A DNA stretch of 64,000 nucleotides. Origin: Rhizobium sp. NXC14 (GTDB lineage: Bacteria > Pseudomonadota > Alphaproteobacteria > Rhizobiales > Rhizobiaceae). Under the pieces are notes generated by a model. That model saw nothing but the letters and a program-made list of their open reading frames with translations, was not told the origin of the DNA and did not search any database. This document shows positions 8,612 to 17,202 of the stretch, piece after piece (the first letter of the stretch is position 1; each line of letters opens with the position of its first letter). The DNA is taken from assembly GCF_002117485.1 (NCBI RefSeq), contig NZ_CP021032.1, positions 620,001-684,000 of the forward strand. Direction: 5' to 3'. A program made the translations under genes and the position numbers.

Positions 8612-9406
8612 ATGAGCGCAGCTGAAATCGACGGTTTTGCCGACCGTATCAGAAAGCACCAGGGCGGCATGATCTCCGCCTGGGTCGGCATCCCCGATGC
8701 CATGCTCGTCAACCATTTGGCGCAAGAGGCTTTCGATGCCGTCGTGCTCGATATGCAGCACGGGATGTGGGATATGCAATCGGCGGCAAACGCCGTCGCT
8801 CAGGTTCGTCTCGCCGGAAAGCCGGCCATCGCCCGCATACCCGTCGGCGATTTCGCTTCCGCCTCGCGCCTGCTCGATGCCGGCGCCTCCGGCATCATCG
8901 CGCCGATGATCAATTCGGCCGAAGATGCGCGAGCGCTGGTCAGGACCACGAAATATCCGCCCCTCGGCGAGCGAAGCTGGGGGCCGTCATTGGCGCTGAA
9001 CCATACCGGCCTGTCGGCCGATGCCTATCTCAGGAGCGCCAACGAGCTCACGGTCGCCATCGCCATGGTTGAGACCCGCGCCGCGCTCGACGCTATCGAC
9101 GGCATTCTTGGCGTCACCGGCATCGACGGCATTTTCGTCGGCCCTGCCGATCTTTCGATAGCTCTGTCGAACGGCGATCAGGTGGCGCCGAACGCCGCCG
9201 AGATCGACAGCGCCATGCAGCATGCCGTCGCGCGCTGCCGCGCCCACGGCAAATTCGCCTGCGCCTATGCCGGCGATGGCGAGCGGGCCGGGGAACTGCT
9301 GAAGTACGGATTCGATCTGGTCATCGCCGGTGCGGAGACCGTGCAACTGCGCGCCGGCGCTCGCCGGGCGATCAACGCTGCGCGCAGAATCGCTTCCGGC
9401 GGCTGA
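8612..9406 (+). CDS. HpcH/HpaI family aldolase
   Basis: The 264-residue protein belongs to the class II pyruvate aldolases of the HpcH/HpaI family, which cleave 4-hydroxy-2-oxo acids to pyruvate and an aldehyde using a divalent metal. Family landmarks are the opening AWVGIPDAMLVNHLAQEAFDAVVLDMQHG, an AIAMVETRAALD metal-ligand Glu strand and GIDGIFVGPADLSIAL with its ligand Asp. The length is normal (about 250-270). The start ATG follows a GAGGAGAA ribosome binding site. It converges with the methyltransferase gene, whose stop lies 7 bp beyond. The natural substrate is unknown. Confidence 0.9.
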   Translation: MSAAEIDGFADRIRKHQGGMISAWVGIPDAMLVNHLAQEAFDAVVLDMQHGMWDMQSAANAVAQVRLAGKPAIARIPVGDFASASRLLDAGASGIIAPMINSAEDARALVRTTKYPPLGERSWGPSLALNHTGLSADAYLRSANELTVAIAMVETRAALDAIDGILGVTGIDGIFVGPADLSIALSNGDQVAPNAAEIDSAMQHAVARCRAHGKFACAYAGDGERAGELLKYGFDLVIAGAETVQLRAGARRAINAARRIASGG

Positions 9407-9413
9407 GCTCGTC

Positions 9414-10091
9414 TCAGCGAGCCGGTTTGGCCGCCAGCCAGATCACGTGGCGGGCGCCGCGCTTGCGGTTGGCGCGGGTATTGACCACGTCGACGGAGAA
9501 GCCGCTGTCCTTGAGACGGCGTGTGAAATCGGGATCAGGGCCGGACGACCAGACGGCGAGCACGCCGCCGGGGCGAAGCGCGTCGCGGGTGGCGCGAAGG
9601 GCGGCGAAATCGTAGAGCCGATCATTGGATTTGCGGGTCAACCCGTCCGGGCCGTTGTCGACATCGAGCAGGATCGCGTCATAGGCAGCCTTGCCTGCAT
9701 GGATCGCCTCGCCGACATCGCCCTGGTGAAGGTGGACGCGCGGGTCGTCTAGACAGCCCTTGAAGACTTCGGCCATTGGTCCGCGCGCCCAGGCGACGAC
9801 AGCGGGCACCAGTTCGGCGACGGTGACGCCGGCATCCTCGGGCAGCACTGCGAGAGCGGCGCGCAGGGTAAAGCCCATGCCAAGCCCGCCGATCAAGATC
9901 CTCGGTTTCTGATGCGTCCTGATCCGTTCCCAGGAAAGGGTCGCCAGCGCTTCTTCCGAGCCGCTGAGGCGGCTGTTCATCAGTTCGTTGGCGCCGAGCA
10001 TGATCGAGAATTCGCTGCCGCGCCGCTTCAGCCTGAGTTCGCCGTCTTCGCCGGGAATGGTCGCGGAATCGAGCTGGATCCAGGGCAGCAT
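9414..10091 (-). CDS. spermidine-synthase-like methyltransferase-fold protein
   Basis: This 225-residue protein has a Rossmann-like SAM-binding core: ILIGGLGMGFTLRAAL (motif I), VTVAELVPAVVAWA (acidic end of strand 2), DDPRVHLHQGDV and YDAILLDVDNG, the order seen in spermidine synthase and its relatives. It is shorter than true spermidine synthases (about 280 residues) and lacks the N-terminal beta domain, so polyamine synthesis is doubtful. Such short proteins are common in rhizobia and uncharacterised. It lies 69 bp downstream of the ABC operon on the same strand and could be its distal member or have its own promoter. Confidence 0.75.
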   Translation of the reverse strand: MLPWIQLDSATIPGEDGELRLKRRGSEFSIMLGANELMNSRLSGSEEALATLSWERIRTHQKPRILIGGLGMGFTLRAALAVLPEDAGVTVAELVPAVVAWARGPMAEVFKGCLDDPRVHLHQGDVGEAIHAGKAAYDAILLDVDNGPDGLTRKSNDRLYDFAALRATRDALRPGGVLAVWSSGPDPDFTRRLKDSGFSVDVVNTRANRKRGARHVIWLAAKPAR

Positions 10092-10160
10092 GATGGTTTC
10101 GCCTCACATGAAAGGGACCGTCCCTAGCATAGCGCAAAGAGCGAGGCCAGCGAGCCGATC

Positions 10161-11060
10161 TTAGACCATCCGGATGAAGTGACCCTGCTCCACTTCGACG
10201 ATATCATCCCGTGGCGCGGCAGAACGGCGGCGGATATCCTCGACTTCATCGGGCCTCAGCCGGGCTTTCGGGTCTTCGAAGCGGACATCGGGATCGGGCA
10301 CGGCCGAGAGCAGCAGTCTTGTGTAGGGATGCAGCGGATTGTCGATCACTCGGGCGGTGCTGCCCCATTCGACGATCTGGCCGGCATACATGACGGCGAT
10401 ATCCTCGGCGACATAGCGGGCGGTGGCGATGTCATGGGTGATGTAGAGCAGGCCGAGATTCATATCCTGCTTCATTTCGTTCAACAGGTTGAGCACCCCC
10501 AGGCGCACCGAGACGTCGAGCATCGAGGTCGGCTCGTCCGCAACGATCACCTCCGGCTTGACGGCAAGGGCGCGGGCGATATTGACGCGCTGGCGCTGAC
10601 CGCCGGAGAGTTCGTGCGGATATTTCGGCGCGACGAGATCGGGATCGAGCCTGACGCGCTGTAGCAGTCTGCGGACCGTGATGTCGATCTCAGCTCCGTT
10701 GATCTCCGGCCGGTGCAGCTTCAATGGCCGCCTCAGATGATGGGCGATGGTATGCGCCGGGTTGAGCGAAGCAAAAGGGTCCTGGAATATCATCTGTACC
10801 GAGCGGCGATAGCGAGCGATCTCATCTGCTCTCGCCCCTTCCACCGGGCGGCCTTTAAAGAGGATCTGCCCCGATGTCGGCTGATATTCGCGCATCGCCA
10901 TCCGGGCGCAGGTGGTCTTGCCGCTGCCGGATTCGCCGACGAGCGCCAGCGCCCGGCCGGCATGCAGCGAAATGGAGATCGAGCGGGCGGCATGAACGGC
11001 GGAGGCGCCGTGGCCGAAGGTCTTCGTCACCTTGTCGAGGGCAAGGATGGCATCGCTCAC
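10161..11060 (-). CDS. ABC transporter ATP-binding protein, DppF-like
   Basis: This is the second ATPase subunit of a peptide/oligosaccharide-type importer. It has Walker A (GESGSGKTT), the signature (LSGGQRQRV) and Walker B (VIVADEPTSMLD). The C-terminal extension (HPYTRLLLSAVPDPD) is typical of the Dpp/Opp group. I start it at GTG 11060, because that codon overlaps the stop of the upstream ATPase gene in a GTGA arrangement, giving a 299-residue protein. A longer frame to 11099 would overlap the previous gene by 40 bp. The subunit should pair with the product of 11057-11860 and drive the permeases encoded upstream. Confidence 0.9.
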   Translation of the reverse strand: MSDAILALDKVTKTFGHGASAVHAARSISISLHAGRALALVGESGSGKTTCARMAMREYQPTSGQILFKGRPVEGARADEIARYRRSVQMIFQDPFASLNPAHTIAHHLRRPLKLHRPEINGAEIDITVRRLLQRVRLDPDLVAPKYPHELSGGQRQRVNIARALAVKPEVIVADEPTSMLDVSVRLGVLNLLNEMKQDMNLGLLYITHDIATARYVAEDIAVMYAGQIVEWGSTARVIDNPLHPYTRLLLSAVPDPDVRFEDPKARLRPDEVEDIRRRSAAPRDDIVEVEQGHFIRMV

Positions 11061-11860
11061 AGCAGCACGCCTCCATGAAGCGAGGGAAAGGAGGCCCACA
11101 GCTTTTTCGTATAGGCGTGTTTCGGCGTCCTGTAGATCGCCTTGGCGCCGTTCTGTTCGACAAGCTTGCCCGCAAGCATGATGCCGATTCGGTCGCAGAA
11201 CTGCACCATCAGCCCGAGATCATGGGTGATGAACAGCACGGAGAAGCCAAAGCTGCGGCGTAGCTCGTTGATCCGCTGCAGGATTTCGCGTTGAACGACG
11301 ACGTCGAGCGCCGTCGTCGGCTCGTCCATGACGACCAGCTTCGGATCGAGCGCCATGCAGATGGCAATGACGATGCGCTGGCGCATGCCGCCGGAAAACT
11401 GGTGCGGGTAGTCGCGCATTCGGTCCGGCGCGATGTCGACCAGCTTCAGCATCTCGGCGGTGCGCTCGCGGGCTTGCGCTCGGCTCATGCCCTTATGGGT
11501 ATGCAGCACGTCGTAAAACTGGGCCTCGATGCGCAGCACCGGGTTCAGCGAATTCATGGCGCTCTGGAAGACCATCGCCACCTCGCGCCAGCGGAAGGCG
11601 GCAAGCGCCTGCCGGTCGAGACCGAGCACGTCTCGGCCGTCGAGCAGGATCCGGCTCTCCTTGCGGATCAGCGCCGGCGGCCTGTGCAGGCGGCTGATGG
11701 CGAAGGCGATGGTGCTCTTGCCGCAGCCGGATTCGCCGGCAAGGCCGAAAACTTCGCCGGGCGCGACATCGAAGCTGACGTCGTCGACGGCGCGAAAATC
11801 CTTCTCCTCGCCAATATAATCGATGGTGAGGTTCCTCACCGAAAGCAGCGGCTGCGTCAA
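11057..11860 (-). CDS. ABC transporter ATP-binding protein, DppD-like
   Basis: First ATPase subunit of the importer. Walker A is GESGCGKST, the signature FSGGMRQRI and Walker [14 protein letters not shown] choose the TTG at 11860 because it overlaps the stop of the upstream permease gene (TTGA) and because the conserved start of the domain ([13 protein letters not shown]) follows directly. The frame continues upstream inside the permease gene but there resembles no protein. The resulting 267-residue length is shorter than classic DppD (about 320), mainly because the C-terminal tail after [12 protein letters not shown] is short, so the usual iron-sulfur-type tail is missing. Confidence 0.88.
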   Translation of the reverse strand: MTQPLLSVRNLTIDYIGEEKDFRAVDDVSFDVAPGEVFGLAGESGCGKSTIAFAISRLHRPPALIRKESRILLDGRDVLGLDRQALAAFRWREVAMVFQSAMNSLNPVLRIEAQFYDVLHTHKGMSRAQARERTAEMLKLVDIAPDRMRDYPHQFSGGMRQRIVIAICMALDPKLVVMDEPTTALDVVVQREILQRINELRRSFGFSVLFITHDLGLMVQFCDRIGIMLAGKLVEQNGAKAIYRTPKHAYTKKLWASFPSLHGGVLL

Positions 11861-12735
11861 AGGCGGCCCTCCCCGGAACGGATGAGCAGCGACCAGCGCT
11901 TCAGATGATTGCCGGTGCGCAAACGCGGGTTGGCGATCTCGTCGACGGCGAAGTTCAGCAGCGACATGCCGATGCCGAGGAAAGCAAGCGCGAAGCAGGG
12001 GGTAAGGATATCCCACCAGGCGCCTACCGAAAGGGCGGAGGCCTTCTGGGCATTGTAGAGCATCGTTCCCCAGGAGATCGCTTTGGGATCGCCGAGGCCC
12101 AAGAATTCAAGCGTCGCCTCGGTGATGATGGCGAAGATGACGCTGCCGATGAAATTGATGCCGACGATCGAGATCACGTTGGGGAAGATCTCGAATGTCA
12201 TGATGCGCCATTGCGGCTCGCCCATCATCTCGGCCGATTTGACGAAATCCTTCTGCTTGACGGAAAGCGTCTCGGCGCGGGTGACGCGCGCGCCCCAGGC
12301 CCACGAAGTGGCGCCGAGGATGAGGGCGATGACGACGGGGCTTGCCTGACCGATGAAGGCGGCGAGCACGAGCAGCAGCGGCAGGTTGGGAACGACGAGC
12401 TCCATATTGGTGAAGAAGCTGATGACTTCGTCGGTCTTGCCGCCGCGATAACCGGAAATGATGCCGAGCGCGGTGCCGGCGAGGGTAATCAGCAGCCCGG
12501 CGCCGAAGCCGACGGCAAGAGAGGTGCGGGCGCCGTAGAGCAGCCGGGCGAAAACATCCTGGCCGATGCGGGTGGTGCCGAGCAGATGGTCGAGCGACGG
12601 CGGCTGGTGCGGCCTGCCGGTGCGGGCGGCGGGATCGTATTGCGTCAGCAGCGGCGCTGCGATCGCGACGACGACGATGAAAGCGATGATGATGAGGCCG
12701 ACAAGGGCCTTGCGGTTTCGAAGCAGGCTTTTCAT
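11857..12735 (-). CDS. ABC transporter permease, DppC-like
   Basis: The 292-residue membrane subunit has the usual N-terminal helix (KALVGLIIIAFIVVVAIAAPLL), a short periplasmic stretch containing HLLGTTRIGQDVFARLLYGARTSL, and five further helices. The coupling loop EAA-like motif (SAEMMGEPQWRIMTFEIFPNV) contacts the ATPases. The HLLGTDxxGRDVxSR-like signature is diagnostic of the DppC/OppC family. It starts only 1 bp after the stop of the partner permease, and its own stop overlaps the DppD-like gene, showing tight translational coupling through the operon. Confidence 0.92.
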   Translation of the reverse strand: MKSLLRNRKALVGLIIIAFIVVVAIAAPLLTQYDPAARTGRPHQPPSLDHLLGTTRIGQDVFARLLYGARTSLAVGFGAGLLITLAGTALGIISGYRGGKTDEVISFFTNMELVVPNLPLLLVLAAFIGQASPVVIALILGATSWAWGARVTRAETLSVKQKDFVKSAEMMGEPQWRIMTFEIFPNVISIVGINFIGSVIFAIITEATLEFLGLGDPKAISWGTMLYNAQKASALSVGAWWDILTPCFALAFLGIGMSLLNFAVDEIANPRLRTGNHLKRWSLLIRSGEGRL

Positions 12736-12736
12736 C

Positions 12737-13714
12737 TCAAGCTCCCTTCAGCCGCGGGTCGAGCAAGATATAGCTGACGTCGACGATGAAATTGGCGATC
12801 AGCATGGTCGCGGTCATGATGAGGAGCTGGCCCTGGATGACTGGATAATCGCGGGCGAGGATCGCCTGGTACAGAATATTGCCGAGGCCGGGATAGTTAT
12901 AGACGACTTCGGTCACCAGCGAACCGCTGAGGATGGTGCCGATGGCGATCGCCAGGCTGGAAACGGTCGGCAGCAGGGCGTTGCGCGCCGCATACCACAG
13001 CATCACGTGCCGGTCGGAAAGGCCCTTGGCGCGTGCCATGACGATATAGTCCTCGCCGAGCAGATTGATCATGTTGTTGCGCATGGTGACGGTGAAGCCG
13101 CCGATCAGCACTGTGCAGAGCGTCACCATCGGCAGGATGCCGTGATAGGCCACACTGCCGATATAATGCAGGCTGAAGGCCGGATCGAGCGACGGGTCGG
13201 CGGCATAGCCGTTCGGAAACCAGCCGAGCGTGAAGCCGAAGATGAAGAGCACGATCAGCGAGGTGACGACGGCTGGCACCGAGGTCGCGAAGATCGCGCC
13301 GACGGAGACGATGACGTCGAACCGGCTGCCGCGCCGCCAGGCGGCGACGATGCCGAGAAAGGTGCCGAGCGCGAAGCTGACGACCGTCGCTGTTCCCATC
13401 AGGCCGACGGTCCAGACGAGAGCGTGGCCGAGCACCGAGGTGACGGGCAGCGGGAAATATTTGATCGAGCGACCGAGATCGCCGGTGAAGATGCTGCCGA
13501 GATAGGTGAGATATTGCCGCCAGAGCGGGCCGTCGACGAAGCCGAAGGTGAGCTTCAGCGCCTGCAGGCTTTCCGGCGGCAATTCGGTGCCGGCGCTTGA
13601 GAACATGATCTGCACGGGATCGCCCGGCATCAGCCGGGGCAGAAAGAAATTGATCGTCGCTGCCGCAATGAAGGCTGCAATATAGAAGACGAGGCGGCGA
13701 AGCAGGAAAGCCAT
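12737..13714 (-). CDS. ABC transporter permease, DppB-like
   Basis: The membrane subunit, 325 residues from ATG 13714, has an N-terminal helix followed by the family motif FFLPRLMPGDPVQ. It ends with the conserved VVYNYPGLGNILYQAILARDYPVIQG segment and a final helix reading toward DVSYILLDPRLKGA, all typical of DppB/OppB permeases. The ATG is chosen over an upstream in-frame start at 13765 because a GGAG site lies just before it and because the longer frame would leave only 6 bp after the binding-protein stop. It forms a heterodimeric channel with the next gene product. Confidence 0.92.
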   Translation of the reverse strand: MAFLLRRLVFYIAAFIAAATINFFLPRLMPGDPVQIMFSSAGTELPPESLQALKLTFGFVDGPLWRQYLTYLGSIFTGDLGRSIKYFPLPVTSVLGHALVWTVGLMGTATVVSFALGTFLGIVAAWRRGSRFDVIVSVGAIFATSVPAVVTSLIVLFIFGFTLGWFPNGYAADPSLDPAFSLHYIGSVAYHGILPMVTLCTVLIGGFTVTMRNNMINLLGEDYIVMARAKGLSDRHVMLWYAARNALLPTVSSLAIAIGTILSGSLVTEVVYNYPGLGNILYQAILARDYPVIQGQLLIMTATMLIANFIVDVSYILLDPRLKGA

Positions 13715-13771
13715 GGGAACTCCGTCGTGACGAGAGCGGCGTTTCAAGACCGCTCCCGAGACCATGATGCT

Positions 13772-15418
13772 TTACTTCACAGGTTCCAGGGCGAGCAGGT
13801 TCAGCAGACGTGCCGGATTGGTGCGCGAGATCGACGGATTGACGAAGGGGTTTTCCTTGGTCGACCAGCCGGTGAAGCGCTTGGTGTTGTACTGATACCA
13901 GTTCGGATTGTTGAAGACTGGAATCATCGGCATGTTTTCGGCGACGATGCGCTGTGCCTTGTTCATCGCCTCCTTCTGCGTGGCAAGGTCTGCTGTCTGG
14001 GTGAATTCGGTGACGAGTTTCTCGACCTCCGGGTTGAACCAGCGCTGCGCGGTGAAGCGGGTCTTGCCCTTGTCCGAAGCGCTGAAGGCGCGCTTGTAGG
14101 GATAATAAGGTGAGGCCGAAGCCGGCAGGCTGTTGATCGCCGCATCGAACTTGCCGGCGATGAGGTTGCCGGTCCAGACGGCTTCCTCCGGTGTTTCGAT
14201 CTTGGCGTCGATGCCGACCGCCTGCATGCCTTCGACGGCGATGTTGACCGTGTCGACCCAGTCCGTCCAGGAGTTCGGGACGATGATCGAGAAGGAGATC
14301 TTGCTGCCGTCGGGATTGTCACGGAAGCCGTCGCCGTCCTTGTCCTTGTAGCCCGCCTCGTCGAGCAGGGCCTTGGCGGCGTCGGCGTCATAGGTCGCGA
14401 ACTTGCCGAAGTCGGCCTTGACGGACGGATCCGCCCAGCTCTTGTAGAGCTCGCCCATCAGGCCGGGGTCTTCGTTCAGCGTCGGATAGCCGTAGCCGGC
14501 GACGTCGATCATCGTCTTGCGATCGAGCGCCATGCCGATAGCACGGCGGAATTTCACATCGTTGAAGGCCTTTCTATTGTTCTCGTTCGCCGTTTCCAGA
14601 TTGAACAGGAAGGCGACCATGCTGCTCGGCGAATACCAGTAATGGAAATGCGCCGGGTCCTTCGCGACATAGACGTTGTCGATATCGGGAATGAAGGAGA
14701 CACCCCAGTCGAGCGTGCCGTCGGCGGTCGCCGTCAGGATCTGGTTGTTGTCGGCAAGCTGCGGGAAGCGAATGCAGTCGACCTTCAGATGCGCGTTGTC
14801 CCAGTAATTCGGGTTGCGGCACTGGTCGTAGGTCTGGCCGGTGAAGCGCGGCACCTCGGTCAACGGCCCGCTGCCGACCGGGTTCTCGTTGGCGAAGGTG
14901 ACAGGATCGGCGACATCCTTCCAGACATGTTCGGGAACGATCGGCAGCTGCGAGATCTGCTCGGCAGCAAGCGAGCTCGGATTGGCGAGCGCGAAGCGCA
15001 CCGTCTGGCCGTCGACGGCCTGCACGTCGGTGACGAAGGTCCAGATGCTGACGAAGTCGAGCGCCGGGAACTTTTTCAGATAATCATAGGTGAACTTGAC
15101 GTCGGCTGCCGTCAGCGGTTTGCCATCAGACCATTTCAGGTTCGGGCGCAGCTTGAAGTCGATGCTCTTCAGGTCGTCGGAGAGCTTGAAGCTTTCGGCC
15201 AGGCGATAGACCGGCTTGTTGCTGTCGAAGCGATTGAAAATAACCAGCGGCTCATAGATGAAATCGAGCGTCGATTGGCGCGCCGAGGTCTGGTTGAACG
15301 GGTTGAAGTTGCGAACCCAGGTCGTGGCCGGTTCGATATTCGCCGTCAGGATCGCCTGCGCCATGGCGGATCCCGAAAGCAGCGTCAGTGCGGCGGCTGC
15401 AAATAGATATTTTTTCAT
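13772..15418 (-). CDS. ABC transporter substrate-binding protein, family 5
   Basis: The 548-residue periplasmic binding protein starts with a clear Sec signal (MKKYLFAAAALTLLSGSAMAQA, cleavage after AMA). It has family-5 landmarks such as LKWSDGKPLTAADVKFTYDYL and GSGPLTEV. An insert reading DKDGDGFRDNPDGS looks like a calcium-binding loop. The family includes binding proteins for peptides but also for cellobiose, chitobiose and other beta-linked oligosaccharides. The gene for a NagZ-like glycosidase lies directly upstream, which favours an amino-sugar saccharide or muropeptide as the substrate; that is inference. A GGGGAA site precedes the ATG. Confidence 0.92.
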   Translation of the reverse strand: MKKYLFAAAALTLLSGSAMAQAILTANIEPATTWVRNFNPFNQTSARQSTLDFIYEPLVIFNRFDSNKPVYRLAESFKLSDDLKSIDFKLRPNLKWSDGKPLTAADVKFTYDYLKKFPALDFVSIWTFVTDVQAVDGQTVRFALANPSSLAAEQISQLPIVPEHVWKDVADPVTFANENPVGSGPLTEVPRFTGQTYDQCRNPNYWDNAHLKVDCIRFPQLADNNQILTATADGTLDWGVSFIPDIDNVYVAKDPAHFHYWYSPSSMVAFLFNLETANENNRKAFNDVKFRRAIGMALDRKTMIDVAGYGYPTLNEDPGLMGELYKSWADPSVKADFGKFATYDADAAKALLDEAGYKDKDGDGFRDNPDGSKISFSIIVPNSWTDWVDTVNIAVEGMQAVGIDAKIETPEEAVWTGNLIAGKFDAAINSLPASASPYYPYKRAFSASDKGKTRFTAQRWFNPEVEKLVTEFTQTADLATQKEAMNKAQRIVAENMPMIPVFNNPNWYQYNTKRFTGWSTKENPFVNPSISRTNPARLLNLLALEPVK

Positions 15419-15460
15419 GTTCCATTCCCCTTTTCTTATGCGTGAAAAATGATCTGCCGG

Positions 15461-16483
15461 TCAGGCGGCCGGCACGCTGGCAAACATATCTTCCACCTCG
15501 GCATGGGCGGCGCGGACGTCGATCTTGAGATTGCCGAGGCGGGCTTTGCCGGCGGCGATACGCTTCAGCGCGGCGTCCGTCAGCGGGCGGGCGGCCTTGG
15601 CGGCGGCTTCGCTTTCCCTGACGTCTCCGTGGCTGTGGAGGGCGATATCGAAGCCCGCATCGAGGACTTGGGCAACGCGTTCCGGCAAGGTGGCCGTGAG
15701 CGACTGCATGAAGATGCAGTCGGAGATCAGCACGCCCTCGTAACCCATCTCTTTGCGGATCACGTCGTGCATGACAGGCGAGACGGATGCCGGCAATTCG
15801 GCATCGTAGGTCGAGTAGACGACATGGGCGACCATGGCCCAGGGCGTATCCTTCAGTGCGACGAAAGGCTTGAAATCGGTGGCGGTGAGCGTCTCACGGC
15901 TGGCATCCACGACCGGACGCTCCTTGTGGGAGTCGAGCGTGGCGCGGCCGTGGCCGGGAATATGCTTCATGACCGGCATGTTGCCGGTCTCTAGCAGCCC
16001 GTCGACCACCTCGCGGCCGAGGGCAGCGATGAAGTCGGGATCGGGGCCGAAGGAGCGGGCGCCGATGACCGCACTCGTCGTCTCAAAGACGAGGTCGAGA
16101 ACGGGCGAGCAGCCGCTGGAAAGGCCGAGTTCCGTCATCATCGCGCCCATGGCCTGGGAGGAAAGGCGCAGTGCTTTTTGGCCGAGATCGAAATCGCGGC
16201 GGGCCAGTTCGGCGAACTGGCCGAAGCTGCGGAAGAGCGGCCAGGGACCGGCGTCGAGATGCTGGACGCGGCCGCCTTCCTGGTCGGTGAAGACGGGCGC
16301 ATCCTCTCGGCCGACGGCTTCGCGGAAGCGTTCGATCAGCCGCTTTGTCTGCTCCGGCTCGCGCTGATTGCGCCGGCCGACGAACAGGCCGAGCGGATTG
16401 GTCTCGCGAAACAGGGCGAATTCGTCGTCCGAAATCGCAGGGTTCGGGAGACCGACAAAAAGGGCGAGCGGGGTCGAGGACAC
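15461..16483 (-). CDS. beta-N-acetylhexosaminidase, NagZ-like (GH3)
   Basis: The 340-residue protein is a short single-domain GH3 enzyme. The hallmarks are FTDQEGGRVQ, the catalytic His-containing loop KHIPGHGRATLDSHKERPVVD and the nucleophile Asp in VLISDCIFMQSL. NagZ enzymes remove terminal N-acetylglucosamine from GlcNAc-anhydroMurNAc peptides during cell-wall recycling or from chito-oligosaccharides. No signal peptide is present, so it acts in the cytoplasm on imported substrate. It lies 42 bp upstream of the binding-protein gene on the same strand, in what looks like one operon. It may be a catabolic NagZ rather than the housekeeping one. Confidence 0.85.
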   Translation of the reverse strand: MSSTPLALFVGLPNPAISDDEFALFRETNPLGLFVGRRNQREPEQTKRLIERFREAVGREDAPVFTDQEGGRVQHLDAGPWPLFRSFGQFAELARRDFDLGQKALRLSSQAMGAMMTELGLSSGCSPVLDLVFETTSAVIGARSFGPDPDFIAALGREVVDGLLETGNMPVMKHIPGHGRATLDSHKERPVVDASRETLTATDFKPFVALKDTPWAMVAHVVYSTYDAELPASVSPVMHDVIRKEMGYEGVLISDCIFMQSLTATLPERVAQVLDAGFDIALHSHGDVRESEAAAKAARPLTDAALKRIAAGKARLGNLKIDVRAAHAEVEDMFASVPAA

Positions 16484-16507
16484 TTCTGGAACTCCGGTAT
16501 CAGCTGG

Positions 16508-16987
16508 TCATTTCGGCGCGCTTCGCAGCATGCCTTCGTAAATGCCCTTGTCGGGGGCAGGGATGGCGATCGCACCCGCGGTGCTGGCGTAGAAATCGAC
16601 AGGCCCGGCATCGCCGATGAAGGCATAGGCATGGCCGAGCGTCTTCATCGTCTGAAGGCAGGCGGAAAACAGCGCGAGACCGATGCCCTTGCCACGCGCC
16701 TCGGGATCGACGCCGGTTGGGCCGAAGAAGCCGCGGGCCGTCGTGTCATAGCAGGCAAAGCCGAGCAGCTTGCCGCCGTCGATGGCAATCTGGCAGGCGA
16801 CGGGTTGGCGGGAAAAAGCAACCGAAACCTCGCTTGCCCATTTCTCGCTGAATCGTTCGCGAACCCAGTTGACGACTAGGTGCAATTCTGGAGGAAGAGC
16901 CGGACGAATGGAGGCGCGGACATTGTCGGCCCGCTCTTTCAGGTCGGCGAGCCTGTTGGAATATAAGCTCACAAGCAGGTCTGGCAC
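16508..16987 (-). CDS. GNAT family N-acetyltransferase
   Basis: The 159-residue product has the acetyl-CoA binding motif A of GNAT enzymes (VDPEARGKGIGLALFSACL, pyrophosphate loop RGKGIG) at about residues 91-112. Motif B-like residues (FYASTAGAIAIPA) follow at about 130-145. It is the first gene of the operon that continues with the NagZ-like enzyme and the ABC transporter. The substrate could be an amino sugar, an amino acid or a peptide; a role in modifying glucosamine or muropeptide products would fit the neighbours but is not shown by the sequence. The 90 bp upstream probably hold the operon promoter. Confidence 0.85.
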   Translation of the reverse strand: MPDLLVSLYSNRLADLKERADNVRASIRPALPPELHLVVNWVRERFSEKWASEVSVAFSRQPVACQIAIDGGKLLGFACYDTTARGFFGPTGVDPEARGKGIGLALFSACLQTMKTLGHAYAFIGDAGPVDFYASTAGAIAIPAPDKGIYEGMLRSAPK

Positions 16988-17132
16988 CTGTCTCTCCTCC
17001 AGGTATTCCTTTATAGCGGAATATATATCCGTTTAATGTCATAGACTTGGCTATCTAACTGGCCTTGTCAACGGGGATTTTTCAAACGGAGCGGTGCGCC
17101 CAGCTTCGGATCAGCGCCGGCTGGCGCGAATG

Positions 17133-17164
17133 AAAACGGCCCGGGGGAGGCCGGGCCGTTTTTC
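17133..17164 (-). terminator. rho-independent terminator of the thi operon
   Basis: A perfect 10-bp GC-rich stem (17135-17144 with 17151-17160, AACGGCCCGG / CCGGGCCGTT) encloses a 6-base loop. Read on the minus strand it is followed by TTTTC and lies 39 bp past the thiD stop. The plus-strand side has a T-run as well, so it could work in both directions. Confidence 0.8.
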
Positions 17165-17202
17165 TCTCGTAATCCTGAGCCTGCGCGTTTCGGCGGGATC
17201 GG

